DNA from: Marinomonas maritima
Lineage (GTDB): Bacteria; Pseudomonadota; Gammaproteobacteria; Pseudomonadales; Marinomonadaceae
Direction: 5' to 3'
DNA length: 64,000 nucleotides
NCBI RefSeq assembly: GCF_024435075.2
Contig: NZ_JAMZEG020000001.1
Span: 868,001-932,000, forward strand
Every line of letters begins with the position of its first letter. The stretch's first letter is position 1. Below are positions 34,575 to 44,571 of this stretch, one piece after another. The notes beneath the pieces are model-generated. The model saw only the letters and a list, made by a program, of their open reading frames with translations, made no database searches and was not told the DNA's origin. The translations under genes were made by a program, and so were the position numbers.

Positions 34575-35475
34575 GCTTAATTCCTTTGGCAAGCGCCACT
34601 TTAGAACCATTTTGACGTTGCATCTGTTGGCTGATCCAGAAGCCAGTGTTGATCATGGCTTGCAAATCTACCCCAGTGGCGATGTCTAAACCTTGTAATA
34701 AATACAGCACGTCCTCGGTGGCGACATTGCCTGAAGCACCCGCCGCATAGGGACAGCCGCCAAGACCCGCGACCGATGAATCGATAATCGCCACGCCTTC
34801 TTCTAACACCGCATACAGGTTGGCAATGGCCTGCCCATAAGTATCGTGAAAATGCACGGCGATCTGTTCCAGTGGCACATATTGACGGACCGCCTCCAGC
34901 ATACGTTTGGCTTGCAAGGGCGTGCCCACGCCAATAGTGTCCCCAAGGGAAATTTCGTAGCAGCCCATCGCCAATAATTGGCGGGCCACTTGGGCGACTT
35001 GAGCAGGGCTAACGTCCCCTTGGTAAGGGCAACCCATCACGGTCGATACATAACCGCGCACTCGCACCCCTTGAGCATGGGCCGCTTCGATAACCGGTTC
35101 AAAGCGCGCCAGACTTTCGGCAATCGAGCAGTTAATGTTCTTTTGGCTAAAGGCTTCGGAGGCGGCGCCGAACACCGCCACTTCCCCCACATTGGCCGCA
35201 AGTGCGGCGGTCAAGCCTTGCAGGTTGGGGGTTAGCGCGGCGTAAGTCACCCCTTTCGCCCGTTGAATACCGGCCATTACGGCGGCGCCATCGCGCATTT
35301 GTGGTACCCATTTAGGAGACACAAAACTGGCGGCCTCGATATGGGTTAAACCGGTCGCGCTGAGGCGGTCGATTAAGGTAATTTTGACCTCGGTGGGTAC
35401 AAATCCGCTGGTGGCATTTTGCAAACCATCTCGAGGCCCCATTTCGACTATGCGTACCTGAGGGGGCAAACTCAT
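34564..35475 (-). CDS. liuE: Hydroxymethylglutaryl-CoA lyase
   Basis: Splits HMG-CoA into acetoacetate and acetyl-CoA, the last step of leucine breakdown. DRE-TIM metallolyase with VEMGPRDGLQN, HFHDTYGQAIAN (metal histidines) and the lyase signature SVAGLGGCPYAAGASGN with the active cysteine. 303 residues. The start overlaps liuD by 4 bp. Confidence 0.96.
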   Translation of the reverse strand: MSLPPQVRIVEMGPRDGLQNATSGFVPTEVKITLIDRLSATGLTHIEAASFVSPKWVPQMRDGAAVMAGIQRAKGVTYAALTPNLQGLTAALAANVGEVAVFGAASEAFSQKNINCSIAESLARFEPVIEAAHAQGVRVRGYVSTVMGCPYQGDVSPAQVAQVARQLLAMGCYEISLGDTIGVGTPLQAKRMLEAVRQYVPLEQIAVHFHDTYGQAIANLYAVLEEGVAIIDSSVAGLGGCPYAAGASGNVATEDVLYLLQGLDIATGVDLQAMINTGFWISQQMQRQNGSKVALAKGIKHEN

Positions 35476-37469
35476 AGGCTGACAGCCTCTTGTTCCGTGG
35501 CGCTAATGGCCAATAGTTCGGCTCCGTCTGCCACCAGTTCACCTTCGTTGAAATAGATGGCCTCTACCACACCGTCAAAAGGCGCTTTAATGGCGTGTTC
35601 CATTTTCATTGCTTCCATGATGACCAAGGTTTGCCCTGCTTGCACTGCATCCCCCTGGGCGACCATGACGGCTACCACGGCGCCATTCATCGGCGCGGTA
35701 AGGCCACCAGTGGCGCTATGATCTTGCTGGCCAAATTGTTCTTGATAATGCTGGCAGGCATAGCTTTCACCTTGGTAAAACAGGGTTAATTGTCTGTCAT
35801 TCAAAGCGCCGTGTAGGCGGATGCTATGGCCGTCAAGCGTGGCATGCAGGCAATCACCGATCAGTTCGGCATGCAGCTGATAGACCTGTTCACCAATGTG
35901 GATGTCATCATGCTGCGGCTGATGCACTATGGTTAGTTGGTGCAACTGCTCGCCCAACATCAATGGTAAGGTTCTGCGATAAGCGGTATTGAGGCGCCAA
36001 TTGTTTTGCTGAGCAAACGGCGATAGCTGGGTCGAAGCGTGATGGGCAACGGCTTGTGCCTGTAAGAAGAAGCCAGCGGACAACACCAATACCTGTGCTT
36101 GTGACAGTTTTGAGGGTGGTGACAAGAGCGCTTGATGCTGTTCAATAAAGCCTGTGTCCAGCTCGGCTTGGCGGAACGGTTGGCTATCCACCAGAGCGTG
36201 TAAAAAGCGGATGTTGGTGGTGACGCCACTGATGCGATAGTGCTCCAGCGCTTGCTGCATACGGTTGATCGCCTGTTCGCGGGTTTCATCCCACACAATC
36301 AATTTGGCAATCATAGGGTCATAATGCATGCTGACCTCATCGCCTTCTATCACCCCGGTATCGACCCGCACATGACGGCTTTCGAGGGGTGTTTTAAGGT
36401 AGCTCAGAGTGCCGGTAGCCGGTAAGAAATCATGTTCAGGGTCTTCCGCATAGATACGCGCTTCAATCGCATGCCCGTGTAGACGAATTTGCGATTGCAG
36501 TAACGGCAGCGGGGCGCCATAGGCAATACGTAACTGCCATTCGACGAGATCTTGCCCCGTGATCATTTCGGTCACTGGGTGTTCGACCTGCAAGCGAGTA
36601 TTCATTTCCATAAAGAAAAACTCGCCATCGCTGGCATAAAGAAACTCTACCGTGCCAGCGCCGACATATTGAATGGCTTGGGCGGCTTTTACCGCGGCTT
36701 CTCCCATGGCTTGGCGAGTAGCATCAGAAAGATTCGGCGCGGGCGCTTCTTCGAGTACTTTTTGATGACGCCGTTGGATAGAGCAGTCCCGTTCGGCCAA
36801 ATACACCCCTTGGCCATGAGCGTCGCAAAACACTTGAATTTCCACATGGCGCGGTTGCAGCAGATAGCGCTCGATCAACATATCTGGGTTGCCAAAGGCG
36901 TTACTGGCTTCTCGTTTGGCGGCGGCTAAGGCGTCGTCAAATTCGTTTAGCTGATTGACCACCCGCATGCCTTTCCCACCACCACCGGCGACGGCTTTGA
37001 GCAATAACGGGAAACCGCACTTTACCGCTTCTGCTCGTAATTGGCTGGGGTCTTGGTTGGCGCCATGATAGCCGGGTACTAGGGGCACACCGGCTTTTTC
37101 CATAATGGCTTTGGCGGCGGATTTGGACCCCATCGCCGCGATAGCGGAGGCAGGAGGGCCAATAAATACCAAGCCATTGCTGGCGCAAGCATCGGCAAAT
37201 TGGGTGTTTTCGGATAAAAAACCATAGCCTGGATGGATCGCTTGCGCGCCACTGCGTAAGGCAATGTCGATGATTTTATCGCCTCTTAGATAGCTCTCTG
37301 AACTGGCAGCTGGCCCCAATAAAAAAGCTTCATCCGCCATGGTCACATGACGGGCATTGATGTCCGCTTCTGAGTAGACGGCGACACAGCGAATGCCCAT
37401 TTTATGGGCTGTCTGAATCACCCGACAAGCGATCTCACCACGATTGGCGATTAGGATTTTATTAAACAT
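35472..37469 (-). CDS. liuD: Methylcrotonoyl-CoA carboxylase, biotin-carrying alpha subunit
   Basis: 665 residues: biotin carboxylase (IANRGEIACRVI, ATP-grasp GGGGKGMR, EMNTRLQVEHPVTE), a linker domain and a C-terminal biotinyl domain with EAMKMEHA (biotinylated K622). With LiuB it carboxylates 3-methylcrotonyl-CoA. It overlaps liuC by 8 bp and liuE by 4 bp, so the run is tightly coupled. Confidence 0.96.
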   Translation of the reverse strand: MFNKILIANRGEIACRVIQTAHKMGIRCVAVYSEADINARHVTMADEAFLLGPAASSESYLRGDKIIDIALRSGAQAIHPGYGFLSENTQFADACASNGLVFIGPPASAIAAMGSKSAAKAIMEKAGVPLVPGYHGANQDPSQLRAEAVKCGFPLLLKAVAGGGGKGMRVVNQLNEFDDALAAAKREASNAFGNPDMLIERYLLQPRHVEIQVFCDAHGQGVYLAERDCSIQRRHQKVLEEAPAPNLSDATRQAMGEAAVKAAQAIQYVGAGTVEFLYASDGEFFFMEMNTRLQVEHPVTEMITGQDLVEWQLRIAYGAPLPLLQSQIRLHGHAIEARIYAEDPEHDFLPATGTLSYLKTPLESRHVRVDTGVIEGDEVSMHYDPMIAKLIVWDETREQAINRMQQALEHYRISGVTTNIRFLHALVDSQPFRQAELDTGFIEQHQALLSPPSKLSQAQVLVLSAGFFLQAQAVAHHASTQLSPFAQQNNWRLNTAYRRTLPLMLGEQLHQLTIVHQPQHDDIHIGEQVYQLHAELIGDCLHATLDGHSIRLHGALNDRQLTLFYQGESYACQHYQEQFGQQDHSATGGLTAPMNGAVVAVMVAQGDAVQAGQTLVIMEAMKMEHAIKAPFDGVVEAIYFNEGELVADGAELLAISATEQEAVSL

Positions 37470-38328
37470 CTTGATTTTCCTCTGGCAGCCATTGAGGGCG
37501 GCGTTTATTTAGGAACGCATTGAGGCCTTCTTGTCCTTCTGTACTTACCCGAATATCGGCAATGCTGTGGGCAGTGATCGCGATCACGGATTGATCAATA
37601 GGCTGTTGGCTGACGGTAAAAATCAGCGCCTTGGCAGCGACCATAGCCTGTGGGCTGTTGTGGCTCAGTTGCTGGATAAAACGTTGCGCCGCAGAGGCCA
37701 GTTCCGCTGGTGCAGACACTAGCTCATGCACCAGTCCCATGGACTGAGCTTGCTCGGCTTGGATGACTTCGGCACTGAGGAAATAACGCCGCGCCTGTCG
37801 CTCGCCAATGGCACGAATTACATACGGGCTAATCACCGCCGGAATCAGACCTATTTTGACTTCACTCAGGCAAAAACGAGCGTCTTCGCTGGCAATGACA
37901 ATGTCACAACAGGCGGCCAAACCAACGGCACCACCATAGGCAGCCCCTTGAACCAAGGCCAAGGTAGGCGTGCGAAAGCTATTTAACGTCTGCATTAGCT
38001 TGGCTAACTGTTGGGCATCGGCCAAGTTATCGGCATGGCTATTGTGGGCCATACGCTGCATCCAATTGAGATCGGCGCCAGCGGAAAAATGCTTGCCGTT
38101 AGAGCGTAGGATTAATAACCTCAGCTGGGTATTCGCTGTCGCTTCGGCCAACTTATCCAGCAGCTGCTGAATAATAAGATCATCAAAGGCGTTGTGTTTG
38201 GCGGGCCGATTGAGGATCAGTTCGGCCACGCCAGCCTGTGGATAATGCAAGATAACAGCGGCTTCTGTGGCTGAGTCTGCAACACTGTCTTTTAGCTTCT
38301 GAGTAGGCTTACTTGAATAGTGCGTCAT
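37462..38328 (-). CDS. liuC: Methylglutaconyl-CoA hydratase
   Basis: Crotonase-fold hydratase (288 residues) acting between the carboxylase and HMG-CoA lyase. Oxyanion-hole motifs KHFSAGADLNWM and GAAYGGAVGLAACCDI, and SEVKIGLIPAVISPYV with the acidic residue typical of AUH-type enzymes. About 20 residues precede the conserved domain. Between liuB (10 bp) and liuD (8-bp overlap). Confidence 0.93.
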   Translation of the reverse strand: MTHYSSKPTQKLKDSVADSATEAAVILHYPQAGVAELILNRPAKHNAFDDLIIQQLLDKLAEATANTQLRLLILRSNGKHFSAGADLNWMQRMAHNSHADNLADAQQLAKLMQTLNSFRTPTLALVQGAAYGGAVGLAACCDIVIASEDARFCLSEVKIGLIPAVISPYVIRAIGERQARRYFLSAEVIQAEQAQSMGLVHELVSAPAELASAAQRFIQQLSHNSPQAMVAAKALIFTVSQQPIDQSVIAITAHSIADIRVSTEGQEGLNAFLNKRRPQWLPEENQDV

Positions 38329-38338
38329 ACGAACCCCC

Positions 38339-39946
38339 TTACATACGAAAGACGCCGAAGCGAGTAGGTTGTGCTGGTCGATTGAGCGTCGCCGACAAGC
38401 TTAAGGCGATGACTGTGCGAGTTTGCGCTGGGTCAATTACCCCGTCATCCCATAAGCGACCACTGGCAAAATAGGGATGCCCCTGATGCTCGTACGTGTC
38501 GATAATGGGCTGTTTAAAGGCGGCTTCTTCTTCCTTGGTCCAGCTTTTGCCATCGCGCTCTAGGCTGTCGCTGCGTACCGTAGCCATAACGCCAGCGGCT
38601 TGTTCACCACCCATCACAGAAATACGGGCGTTGGGCCACATCCATAGAAAGTCCGGATTATAGGCCCGACCACACATGCCATAATTACCGGCACCAAAAC
38701 TGCCGCCGATTAAGATAGTCAGTTTGGGCACATTGGCGCAGGCCACAGCCATTACCATCTTGGCGCCATGCTTGGCGATGCCTTCTGATTCGTACTTACG
38801 TCCCACCATAAAACCGGTGATATTCTGCAAGAACAATAACGGGATCTGCCGTTGGCAACAAAGCTCGATAAAATGCGCGCCTTTTTGCGCCGACTCACCA
38901 AACAGGATGCCATTGTTGGCTATGATGCCGATGGGTAGGCCGTGAATATGGGCAAAGCCAGTGACTAGGGTGGTGCCGTATAGTTGTTTAAATTCATCAA
39001 ATTCAGAGCCATCGACCAAGCGGGCAATCACATCTCGCACGTCGAAGGGTTTACGCAGATCGGTGCCAACTATGCCATAGAGTTCTTGGGCGTCGTACAA
39101 GGGCTCGACTGGCTGACGAATGTCTAACTGGATGGATTTTTTGCGATTGAGGTTAGCCACACAGCGACGGGCGATTTGCAGCGCATGTTGATCGTTTTCT
39201 GCATAATGATCGGCTACGCCAGAGGTTTTGCAATGCACATCGGCACCGCCTAGGTCCTCGGCACTGACCACTTCCCCTGTTGCCGCTTTTACCAAAGGTG
39301 GGCCAGCTAAAAAGATGGTGCCTTGGTTGCGCACTATGATGGATTCATCGGCCATGGCGGGCACATAAGCGCCCCCAGCCGTGCATAAACCCATCACCAC
39401 GGCGATTTGCGGAATGCCCTTGGCGGACATGCGCGCTTGATTGTAGAAAATACGCCCAAAGTGATCCCTGTCTGGGAACACATCTTCTTGTCTGGGTAAG
39501 TTGGCGCCGCCGGAATCGACTAAATAGAGGCAAGGCAGATGATTTTGCTCGGCAATTTCCTGTGCTCGTAAGTGCTTTTTGACGGTCAGAGGGTAGTAAG
39601 TTCCGCCTTTTACTGTGGCATCATTGGCCACTATCATGCACTCCACGCCTTCGATTAATCCCACACCAGCGATCAAGCCAGCGGCGGGCACATCGTCTTC
39701 ATATACCTTGTAGGCGGCCAATTGGGACAGTTCTAAAAAAGCACTGCCCTCATCGATCAGTTGGTCGATACGTTCACGGGGTAACAGTTTACCGCGCGCC
39801 AGATGGCGGGCTTGATACGCTGCGCCACCCCCCAGTTGAACCGTGGCTATCTTATCCTTGAGGTCCATTACCGCCACCGACATGGCCTCGGCTTTGGCTA
39901 AAAATTCCTCAGAACGCACATTGATCTTACTTTGTAGAATAGTCAT
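38339..39946 (-). CDS. liuB: Methylcrotonoyl-CoA carboxylase, carboxyltransferase beta subunit
   Basis: 535-residue carboxyltransferase: LLPRERIDQLIDEGSAFLEL at the N-terminus, CLYLVDSGGANLPRQEDVFPD, VMGLCTAGGAYVPAMADE, NITGFMVGRKYESEGIAKHG and GGSFGAGNYGMCGRAYNPDF. This is the standard MCC-beta set rather than propionyl-CoA carboxylase. 23 bp downstream of liuA. Confidence 0.96.
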   Translation of the reverse strand: MTILQSKINVRSEEFLAKAEAMSVAVMDLKDKIATVQLGGGAAYQARHLARGKLLPRERIDQLIDEGSAFLELSQLAAYKVYEDDVPAAGLIAGVGLIEGVECMIVANDATVKGGTYYPLTVKKHLRAQEIAEQNHLPCLYLVDSGGANLPRQEDVFPDRDHFGRIFYNQARMSAKGIPQIAVVMGLCTAGGAYVPAMADESIIVRNQGTIFLAGPPLVKAATGEVVSAEDLGGADVHCKTSGVADHYAENDQHALQIARRCVANLNRKKSIQLDIRQPVEPLYDAQELYGIVGTDLRKPFDVRDVIARLVDGSEFDEFKQLYGTTLVTGFAHIHGLPIGIIANNGILFGESAQKGAHFIELCCQRQIPLLFLQNITGFMVGRKYESEGIAKHGAKMVMAVACANVPKLTILIGGSFGAGNYGMCGRAYNPDFLWMWPNARISVMGGEQAAGVMATVRSDSLERDGKSWTKEEEAAFKQPIIDTYEHQGHPYFASGRLWDDGVIDPAQTRTVIALSLSATLNRPAQPTRFGVFRM

Positions 39947-39969
39947 TACCCGGCTCCTTGCTAAGCGGT

Positions 39970-41136
39970 TTAGTGATTCAGGAAGAGTTCACGACCAATT
40001 AACATACGGCGAATTTCAGAGGTCCCCGCGCCAATTTCGTACAGCTTGGCATCGCGCAATAAACGCCCTGTGGGATATTCATTGATATAACCATTGCCGC
40101 CCAGCAGTTGCAGTGCATCAAGGGCAATTTGAGTCGCCATTTCGGCGGAATATAAGATGACACCAGCGGCGTCTTTACGGGTGGTTTCACCTCGATCGGC
40201 CGACATAGCCACCATATACACATAGGATTTAGCCGCGTTCATGCGTGTGTACATATCGGCCAGCTTGCCTTGTACCAATTCGAATTCACCAATGGCTTTG
40301 CCAAACTGTTTGCGTTCTCGAATATAGGGTACGGCCACATCCATAGCGGCCTGCATAATGCCCAAGGGGCCACCTGCCAGCACTAAGCGTTCGTAATCGA
40401 GTCCGCTCATGAGGACTTTGGCGCCACCATTGAGTTGGCCAAGAATATTTTCTTTGGGAACAGGGCAGTCTTGGAATACCAGTTCACAGGTGTTGGAACC
40501 ACGCATGCCGAGCTTATCGAGCTTTTGTGCTTGGGTGAAACCTGGGGTGCCGCGTTCAACAATAAAGGCGGTGATGCCTTTGGAACCGGCATGCAAATCG
40601 GTTTTGGCGTAAATAACATAGACATTGGCGTCTGGACCATTGGTGATCCACATCTTATTGCCATTTAGTACAAAGTGATCACCGGCATCGCGTGCGTGTA
40701 ATTTCATCGACACCACATCCGAGCCCGCATTGGGTTCCGACATCGCCAGTGCGCCTATATGTTCGCCGGACAGCAACTTGGGTAAGTAGGTTTGTTTTTG
40801 CGCTTGGGTGCCATTGTTGTGGATTTGGTTAACGCATAAGTTGGAGTGGGCACCATAGGACAGGGCGACCGAAGCCGAAGCGCGGCTAAGTTCTTCCATA
40901 GCAATAACGTGGGCTAAATAACCCATATCCGCGCCACCAAACTCTTCACTGACGGTAATGCCCAACAGCCCCATATCACCGAATTTTTTCCACAAGTCGG
41001 CCGGAAAGACATTGGTTTGGTCTATTTCAGCGGCGCGTGGGGCTATTTCCGTGGCGGCAAAATGGTTTACCTGCTGGCGCAGCATATCCAAGGTTTCACC
41101 TAGTCCAAAATTCAGTTCAGAGTATTGTGAGATCAT
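39970..41136 (-). CDS. liuA: Isovaleryl-CoA dehydrogenase
   Basis: FAD acyl-CoA dehydrogenase, 388 residues. The catalytic base of isovaleryl-CoA dehydrogenases lies in helix G, and it is present here (E249 in LDYERLVLAGGPLG). The position used by other acyl-CoA dehydrogenases near the C-terminus is glycine (IGAGTSEIRR), which distinguishes it from the enzyme at 53187. It passes electrons to EtfAB. 19 bp after liuR. Confidence 0.96.
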   Translation of the reverse strand: MISQYSELNFGLGETLDMLRQQVNHFAATEIAPRAAEIDQTNVFPADLWKKFGDMGLLGITVSEEFGGADMGYLAHVIAMEELSRASASVALSYGAHSNLCVNQIHNNGTQAQKQTYLPKLLSGEHIGALAMSEPNAGSDVVSMKLHARDAGDHFVLNGNKMWITNGPDANVYVIYAKTDLHAGSKGITAFIVERGTPGFTQAQKLDKLGMRGSNTCELVFQDCPVPKENILGQLNGGAKVLMSGLDYERLVLAGGPLGIMQAAMDVAVPYIRERKQFGKAIGEFELVQGKLADMYTRMNAAKSYVYMVAMSADRGETTRKDAAGVILYSAEMATQIALDALQLLGGNGYINEYPTGRLLRDAKLYEIGAGTSEIRRMLIGRELFLNH

Positions 41137-41155
41137 GTCAGTTACCTGTGAGTTA

Positions 41156-41608
41156 TTATAGTCGGTTCAAGACGTTATCCGAGTCTGTTGTCATGGTGTC
41201 GCTGGTGTTTTGATTCTTTTGTTGCAGTTCTTTTAGTGCTGCATGGCAGCGGGCTTCGGCACTTTCGATTTCTATCTTAGCCATTTGAATGTCTTTTAGT
41301 TGCTGCTCCAGCTGCACTTGTTTGGCGCCTAGGGTCTCTAGCATTTTAAATAGTTGGCGTTCACTGCCACTGGGCGTTTCGTCCCACAGTTCAAACAGCT
41401 CGCGCGATTCGGCGAGAGAAAACCCCAAGCGTTTACCGCGTAAAATCAGTTTCAGACGTACCTTGTCCTGCGAGCTATAAATTCGCGTTTGGCCTTTGCG
41501 CTCGGGTTTAATCAGCCCTTGGTCTTCATAGAAACGGATGCTGCGAGTGGTGACATCAAATTCACTGGCAAGCTCGCTGATGGAAAAGGTTTTCTTTTTA
41601 CTGTTCAT
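41156..41608 (-). CDS. liuR: MerR-family regulator LiuR
   Basis: 150 residues: MerR winged helix (SISELASEFDVTTRSIRFYEDQGLI, in two parts helix-turn-helix and wing) followed by a long coiled coil that ends in a Q/N-rich tail. LiuR represses or activates branched-chain catabolic genes in proteobacteria and binds TTTACGTTAACGTAAA-like palindromes. One lies 39 bp upstream of its start, so it is autoregulated; two others lie at 41895 and 51510. First gene of the liu operon. Confidence 0.93.
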   Translation of the reverse strand: MNSKKKTFSISELASEFDVTTRSIRFYEDQGLIKPERKGQTRIYSSQDKVRLKLILRGKRLGFSLAESRELFELWDETPSGSERQLFKMLETLGAKQVQLEQQLKDIQMAKIEIESAEARCHAALKELQQKNQNTSDTMTTDSDNVLNRL

Positions 41609-41646
41609 AATGAGGTTCCTTTAGCTTGAATTAAGATTAACCAAAG

Positions 41647-41662
41647 TTGACGTTAACGTAAA
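41647..41662. promoter_or_regulatory. LiuR operator 1 (liuR-liuA operon)
   Basis: TTGACGTTAACGTAAA, 14 of 16 symmetrical positions, matching the known LiuR consensus. It is about 39-54 bp before the liuR start. Confidence 0.82.
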
Positions 41663-41894
41663 GTAGATTTTTGGCTAAATTTGACGAGTGCTTTGAGGCT
41701 TATTATAGCGGCAATAGGGCGACGTATGAGTCACTGTCTGTGAATGAAACAGCTAAAAAAACGCCAATTAACGGCTTATTAGTCAATTTTATGGAGAATC
41801 ATCTCAAAAAGTAGAAAATTATTGCGCTTCAACTAGTTGTAGGGATTTGTTGTTCGGCTGGTCCAGATTGGTTTATTTTTTAAACAATTCTACC

Positions 41895-41910
41895 TTTACG
41901 TTAAGGTAAT
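41895..41910. promoter_or_regulatory. LiuR operator 2 (acyl-CoA synthetase/ABC operon)
   Basis: TTTACGTTAAGGTAAT, the same palindrome with changes in its right arm, 53 bp before the gene at 41963. The 354-bp divergent spacer 41609-41962 thus holds one LiuR site for each direction. I see no gene in it. Confidence 0.75.
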
Positions 41911-41962
41911 GCTGTGGTACTTATTTGCCCCCAGTCAAGATAATTATCCGAGGTGACTAGTT

Positions 41963-43609
41963 ATGAGTGTAATGGAATATTCGTCATTTTTCCCCGATTT
42001 TCGTCCCGCAATGCTGGCCCCGCAAGCGTTGCATGGTGATCTAGAAAAGGGGCTCAATGTTTGTGATGAAGTGTGTGATAGATGGGCAACTGACACAGCG
42101 AAAATTGCGCTCTATTATCAAGCTCTCGACGGCACCTCGGGCACCTTAACCTTTGCCGAACTCAGCCAGCAGGCGGCGCGTTTTGCCAATTATCTAACGG
42201 CAAGAGGCATTGGTAAGGGCGATAGGGTGGCGGGTTTGTTGCCCCGTGGCCCAGAGTTATTGATTGTGATTATGGGTACGCTCAAAGCGGGTGCGGTATA
42301 CCAACCGTTATTTACTGCGTTTGGCCCCAGTGCGATCGATTATCGATTAACCCAAGCGGGTACGCGTTTGGTGGTCACCAATGGGGAAAACTACCCCAAG
42401 CTTGAGGCGATACAGACCTGTCCGCCGATAATTTGTGTGGACCCGTTGGATGCTCAAGGGGTGGATGACTTTGGCCAACTTATGGCGCAGCAATCGACCT
42501 CGTTTACCCCAGTATTAATTACCGCCGATGAGGCGTTTTTACAGATGTTTACCTCAGGCACTGTGGGAAAAGCCAAAGCGGTGACCATTCCCGCGAAGGC
42601 CTTGCTGTCGTTTTATGTCTATATGAAATACGCCATTGAACTGCAAGAGCAGGACAGCTATTGGAATATGGCCGATCCCGGCTGGGCTTATGGCTTGTAC
42701 TATGCGGTGATAGGGCCTTTGTTGTTGGGCCATTCGACACATTTTAATGAAGCCGGTTTTACCCCTGAAAGCACTTATCAGATGATTGAAAAATACGGCA
42801 TCAGCAATCTGGCGGCGGCGCCGACGGTTTATCGGATGTTGATGGCGAATGATGATCTATTGCCAGCGGCGAAATCCTTTGGCTTGCGCGTGGCCAGCAG
42901 TGCGGGTGAGCCGTTGAATCCTGAGGTGCTTAATTGGGTGGGGCGGCGTTTGGACTGCCCTGTGATGGATCATTATGGGCAAACTGAAACTGGCATGACC
43001 TGCTGTAACTTCCATGCGTTGGCGCATTCTAAACGCATCGGCTCTATGGGGTATGCCATGCCGGGCTATCGAATGGTGGCATTGGACGAGGCATTTAACG
43101 AAGTGGCCGCAGGTGAAACGGGTCAGTTGGCGGTGGATGTGGCCGCGTCCTCGTTGTTTTTCTTTGATGGCTATGGCCAATCTGTGAAGTCGCCGTTTCA
43201 TGGTCAGTATTATCTCACTGGCGATATGGTGTTGTGTCATGAGGACGGTGGTTTTTCGTTTACTGGCCGTGATGACGACATCATTACCACGGCGGGTTAT
43301 CGCGTGGGACCTGCGGATGTGGAAAGTTGTTTATTGGAACATCCAGCGGTCGCCGAATCCGGTGTGGTTGCCAAGCCTGATGCCAAACGTGGCGCTATTA
43401 TCAAGGCGTTTGTGGTGCTCAAGGCCCATTACATGGCGTCAGATGCGCTGGCCGGCGAGCTAAAAACCTTGGTGCGTAATCGCTTATCTACCCATGCATT
43501 TCCCCGTGAAATCACCTTTATGGAAGCTTTACCGAAAACCCCCAGCGGCAAAATTCAGCGCTTTATCTTGCGGCAAACCGCCGAGGCTGAGGTGGCCGAA
43601 ATGGCCTAG
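41963..43609 (+). CDS. Short-chain acyl-CoA synthetase
   Basis: 548-residue ANL ligase, more like acetyl/propionyl-type synthetases than the enzyme at 32196: MFTSGTVGKAKAVTIP (phosphate loop), WGYA-type DPGWAYGLYY, DHYGQTETGMTCCNFH, YYLTGDMVLCHEDGG, GRDDDIITTAGYRVGPADVE and PSGKIQRFILR with the catalytic lysine. A LiuR site in front and a Liv-type importer behind suggest it activates an imported short branched acid such as isobutyrate or isovalerate. This is inference. Confidence 0.88.
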   Translation: MSVMEYSSFFPDFRPAMLAPQALHGDLEKGLNVCDEVCDRWATDTAKIALYYQALDGTSGTLTFAELSQQAARFANYLTARGIGKGDRVAGLLPRGPELLIVIMGTLKAGAVYQPLFTAFGPSAIDYRLTQAGTRLVVTNGENYPKLEAIQTCPPIICVDPLDAQGVDDFGQLMAQQSTSFTPVLITADEAFLQMFTSGTVGKAKAVTIPAKALLSFYVYMKYAIELQEQDSYWNMADPGWAYGLYYAVIGPLLLGHSTHFNEAGFTPESTYQMIEKYGISNLAAAPTVYRMLMANDDLLPAAKSFGLRVASSAGEPLNPEVLNWVGRRLDCPVMDHYGQTETGMTCCNFHALAHSKRIGSMGYAMPGYRMVALDEAFNEVAAGETGQLAVDVAASSLFFFDGYGQSVKSPFHGQYYLTGDMVLCHEDGGFSFTGRDDDIITTAGYRVGPADVESCLLEHPAVAESGVVAKPDAKRGAIIKAFVVLKAHYMASDALAGELKTLVRNRLSTHAFPREITFMEALPKTPSGKIQRFILRQTAEAEVAEMA

Positions 43610-43624
43610 TGCAGCTGTGGCACT

Positions 43625-43664
43625 GCAATAAAAGTAACGGCATAGCAATACAAGTAACAACACA
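43625..43664 (+). repeat. Imperfect 20-bp tandem duplication
   Basis: Two adjacent 20-mers, each starting GCAATA and containing AAGTAAC, in the spacer between the synthetase and livG genes. One of several such duplications in gene junctions of this region. Confidence 0.6.
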
Positions 43665-43704
43665 GCCCTAAAGCAACAAAAATAATAATAGGTGGCGCAG
43701 GCTT

Positions 43705-44571
43705 ATGAGTTCTGAATTTGTTCTGGAAACGCGAAATTTAGTCAAAGAGTTTAAGGGATTTACCGCTGTGGATAAGGTGAATCTGCAAATTAAACGCGGC
43801 CATATACACGCATTGATCGGCCCGAATGGGGCCGGTAAAACCACGGTGTTTAATTTACTAACCAAGTTTTTAACCCCGACAAAAGGACAGATCTTGTTTA
43901 ATGGGCGCGACATTACCGCCATGAAACCGGCGTCTATTGCCCGTTTGGGGATTATTCGTTCGTTTCAAATCTCGGCGGTATTTCCGCATATGACAGTGTT
44001 AGAAAACGTGCGCGTTGCCTTGCAGCGTTTTGAGGGCAACAGCTTCCACTTTTGGTCGTCGGATAAAACGCTGAATAAGCTTAACCAGCGTTGTTATCAG
44101 TTGTTGGAATCCGTCGGCTTGGCGGACTGGGCCGATACGCCCACGGTGGCCTTGTCCTATGGGCGCAAACGCGCTTTGGAATTGGCCACGACCTTGGCAA
44201 TGGAGCCAGAGCTGATTTTGTTTGATGAGCCAACGCAAGGCATGGGCCATGAAGATGTGGAGCGGGTGGTCGAGCTTATTCGTCAAACGGCCGTGGGGAG
44301 AACTGTACTCATGGTGGAGCATAACCTGAGTGTGGTGAGCCAATTATGTGATCGCATTAGTGTATTGACGCGCGGCGTGGTGCTCACCGAAGGGGATTAT
44401 CAAACCGTGGCGGCCAATCCAGAAGTGCGTGAGGCCTACATGGGAAGTGAAGTGGGCAGTGAAGTGGGCAGTGAAGTGGGCAGCGATGCCGCTGAGGACA
44501 AAGATTCCAGTGCGCCCACCAACACAAACCAAGTACATAACACCGCCGCTGGCCCGTTGGAGGTGCACTAA
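43705..44571 (+). CDS. livG: Branched-chain-type ABC transporter ATPase LivG
   Basis: 288 residues. Walker A GPNGAGKTT (39-47), LGIIRSFQISAVFPHMTVLENV, signature in the Liv form LSYGRKRALELA, Walker B LILFDEPTQGM and the H-loop MVEHNLSVV. The C-terminal tail has GSEV repeated three times, from a 12-bp tandem repeat at 44449-44484. Substrate unknown; the operon context points to a branched-chain compound. Its stop overlaps the livF start (TAATG). Confidence 0.92.
   Translation: MSSEFVLETRNLVKEFKGFTAVDKVNLQIKRGHIHALIGPNGAGKTTVFNLLTKFLTPTKGQILFNGRDITAMKPASIARLGIIRSFQISAVFPHMTVLENVRVALQRFEGNSFHFWSSDKTLNKLNQRCYQLLESVGLADWADTPTVALSYGRKRALELATTLAMEPELILFDEPTQGMGHEDVERVVELIRQTAVGRTVLMVEHNLSVVSQLCDRISVLTRGVVLTEGDYQTVAANPEVREAYMGSEVGSEVGSEVGSDAAEDKDSSAPTNTNQVHNTAAGPLEVH
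44449..44484 (+). repeat. 12-bp tandem repeat x3 within livG
   Basis: GAAGTGGGCAGT occurs three times in a row (last copy one base different), encoding EVGS units in the livG C-terminal tail beyond the ATPase domain. It preserves the frame. Confidence 0.88.

Noticed and set aside
44449..44484. Possible CRISPR-like or VNTR locus
   Set aside because: The unit is 12 bp, contiguous and in frame in livG; no spacers. It is a simple coding repeat.
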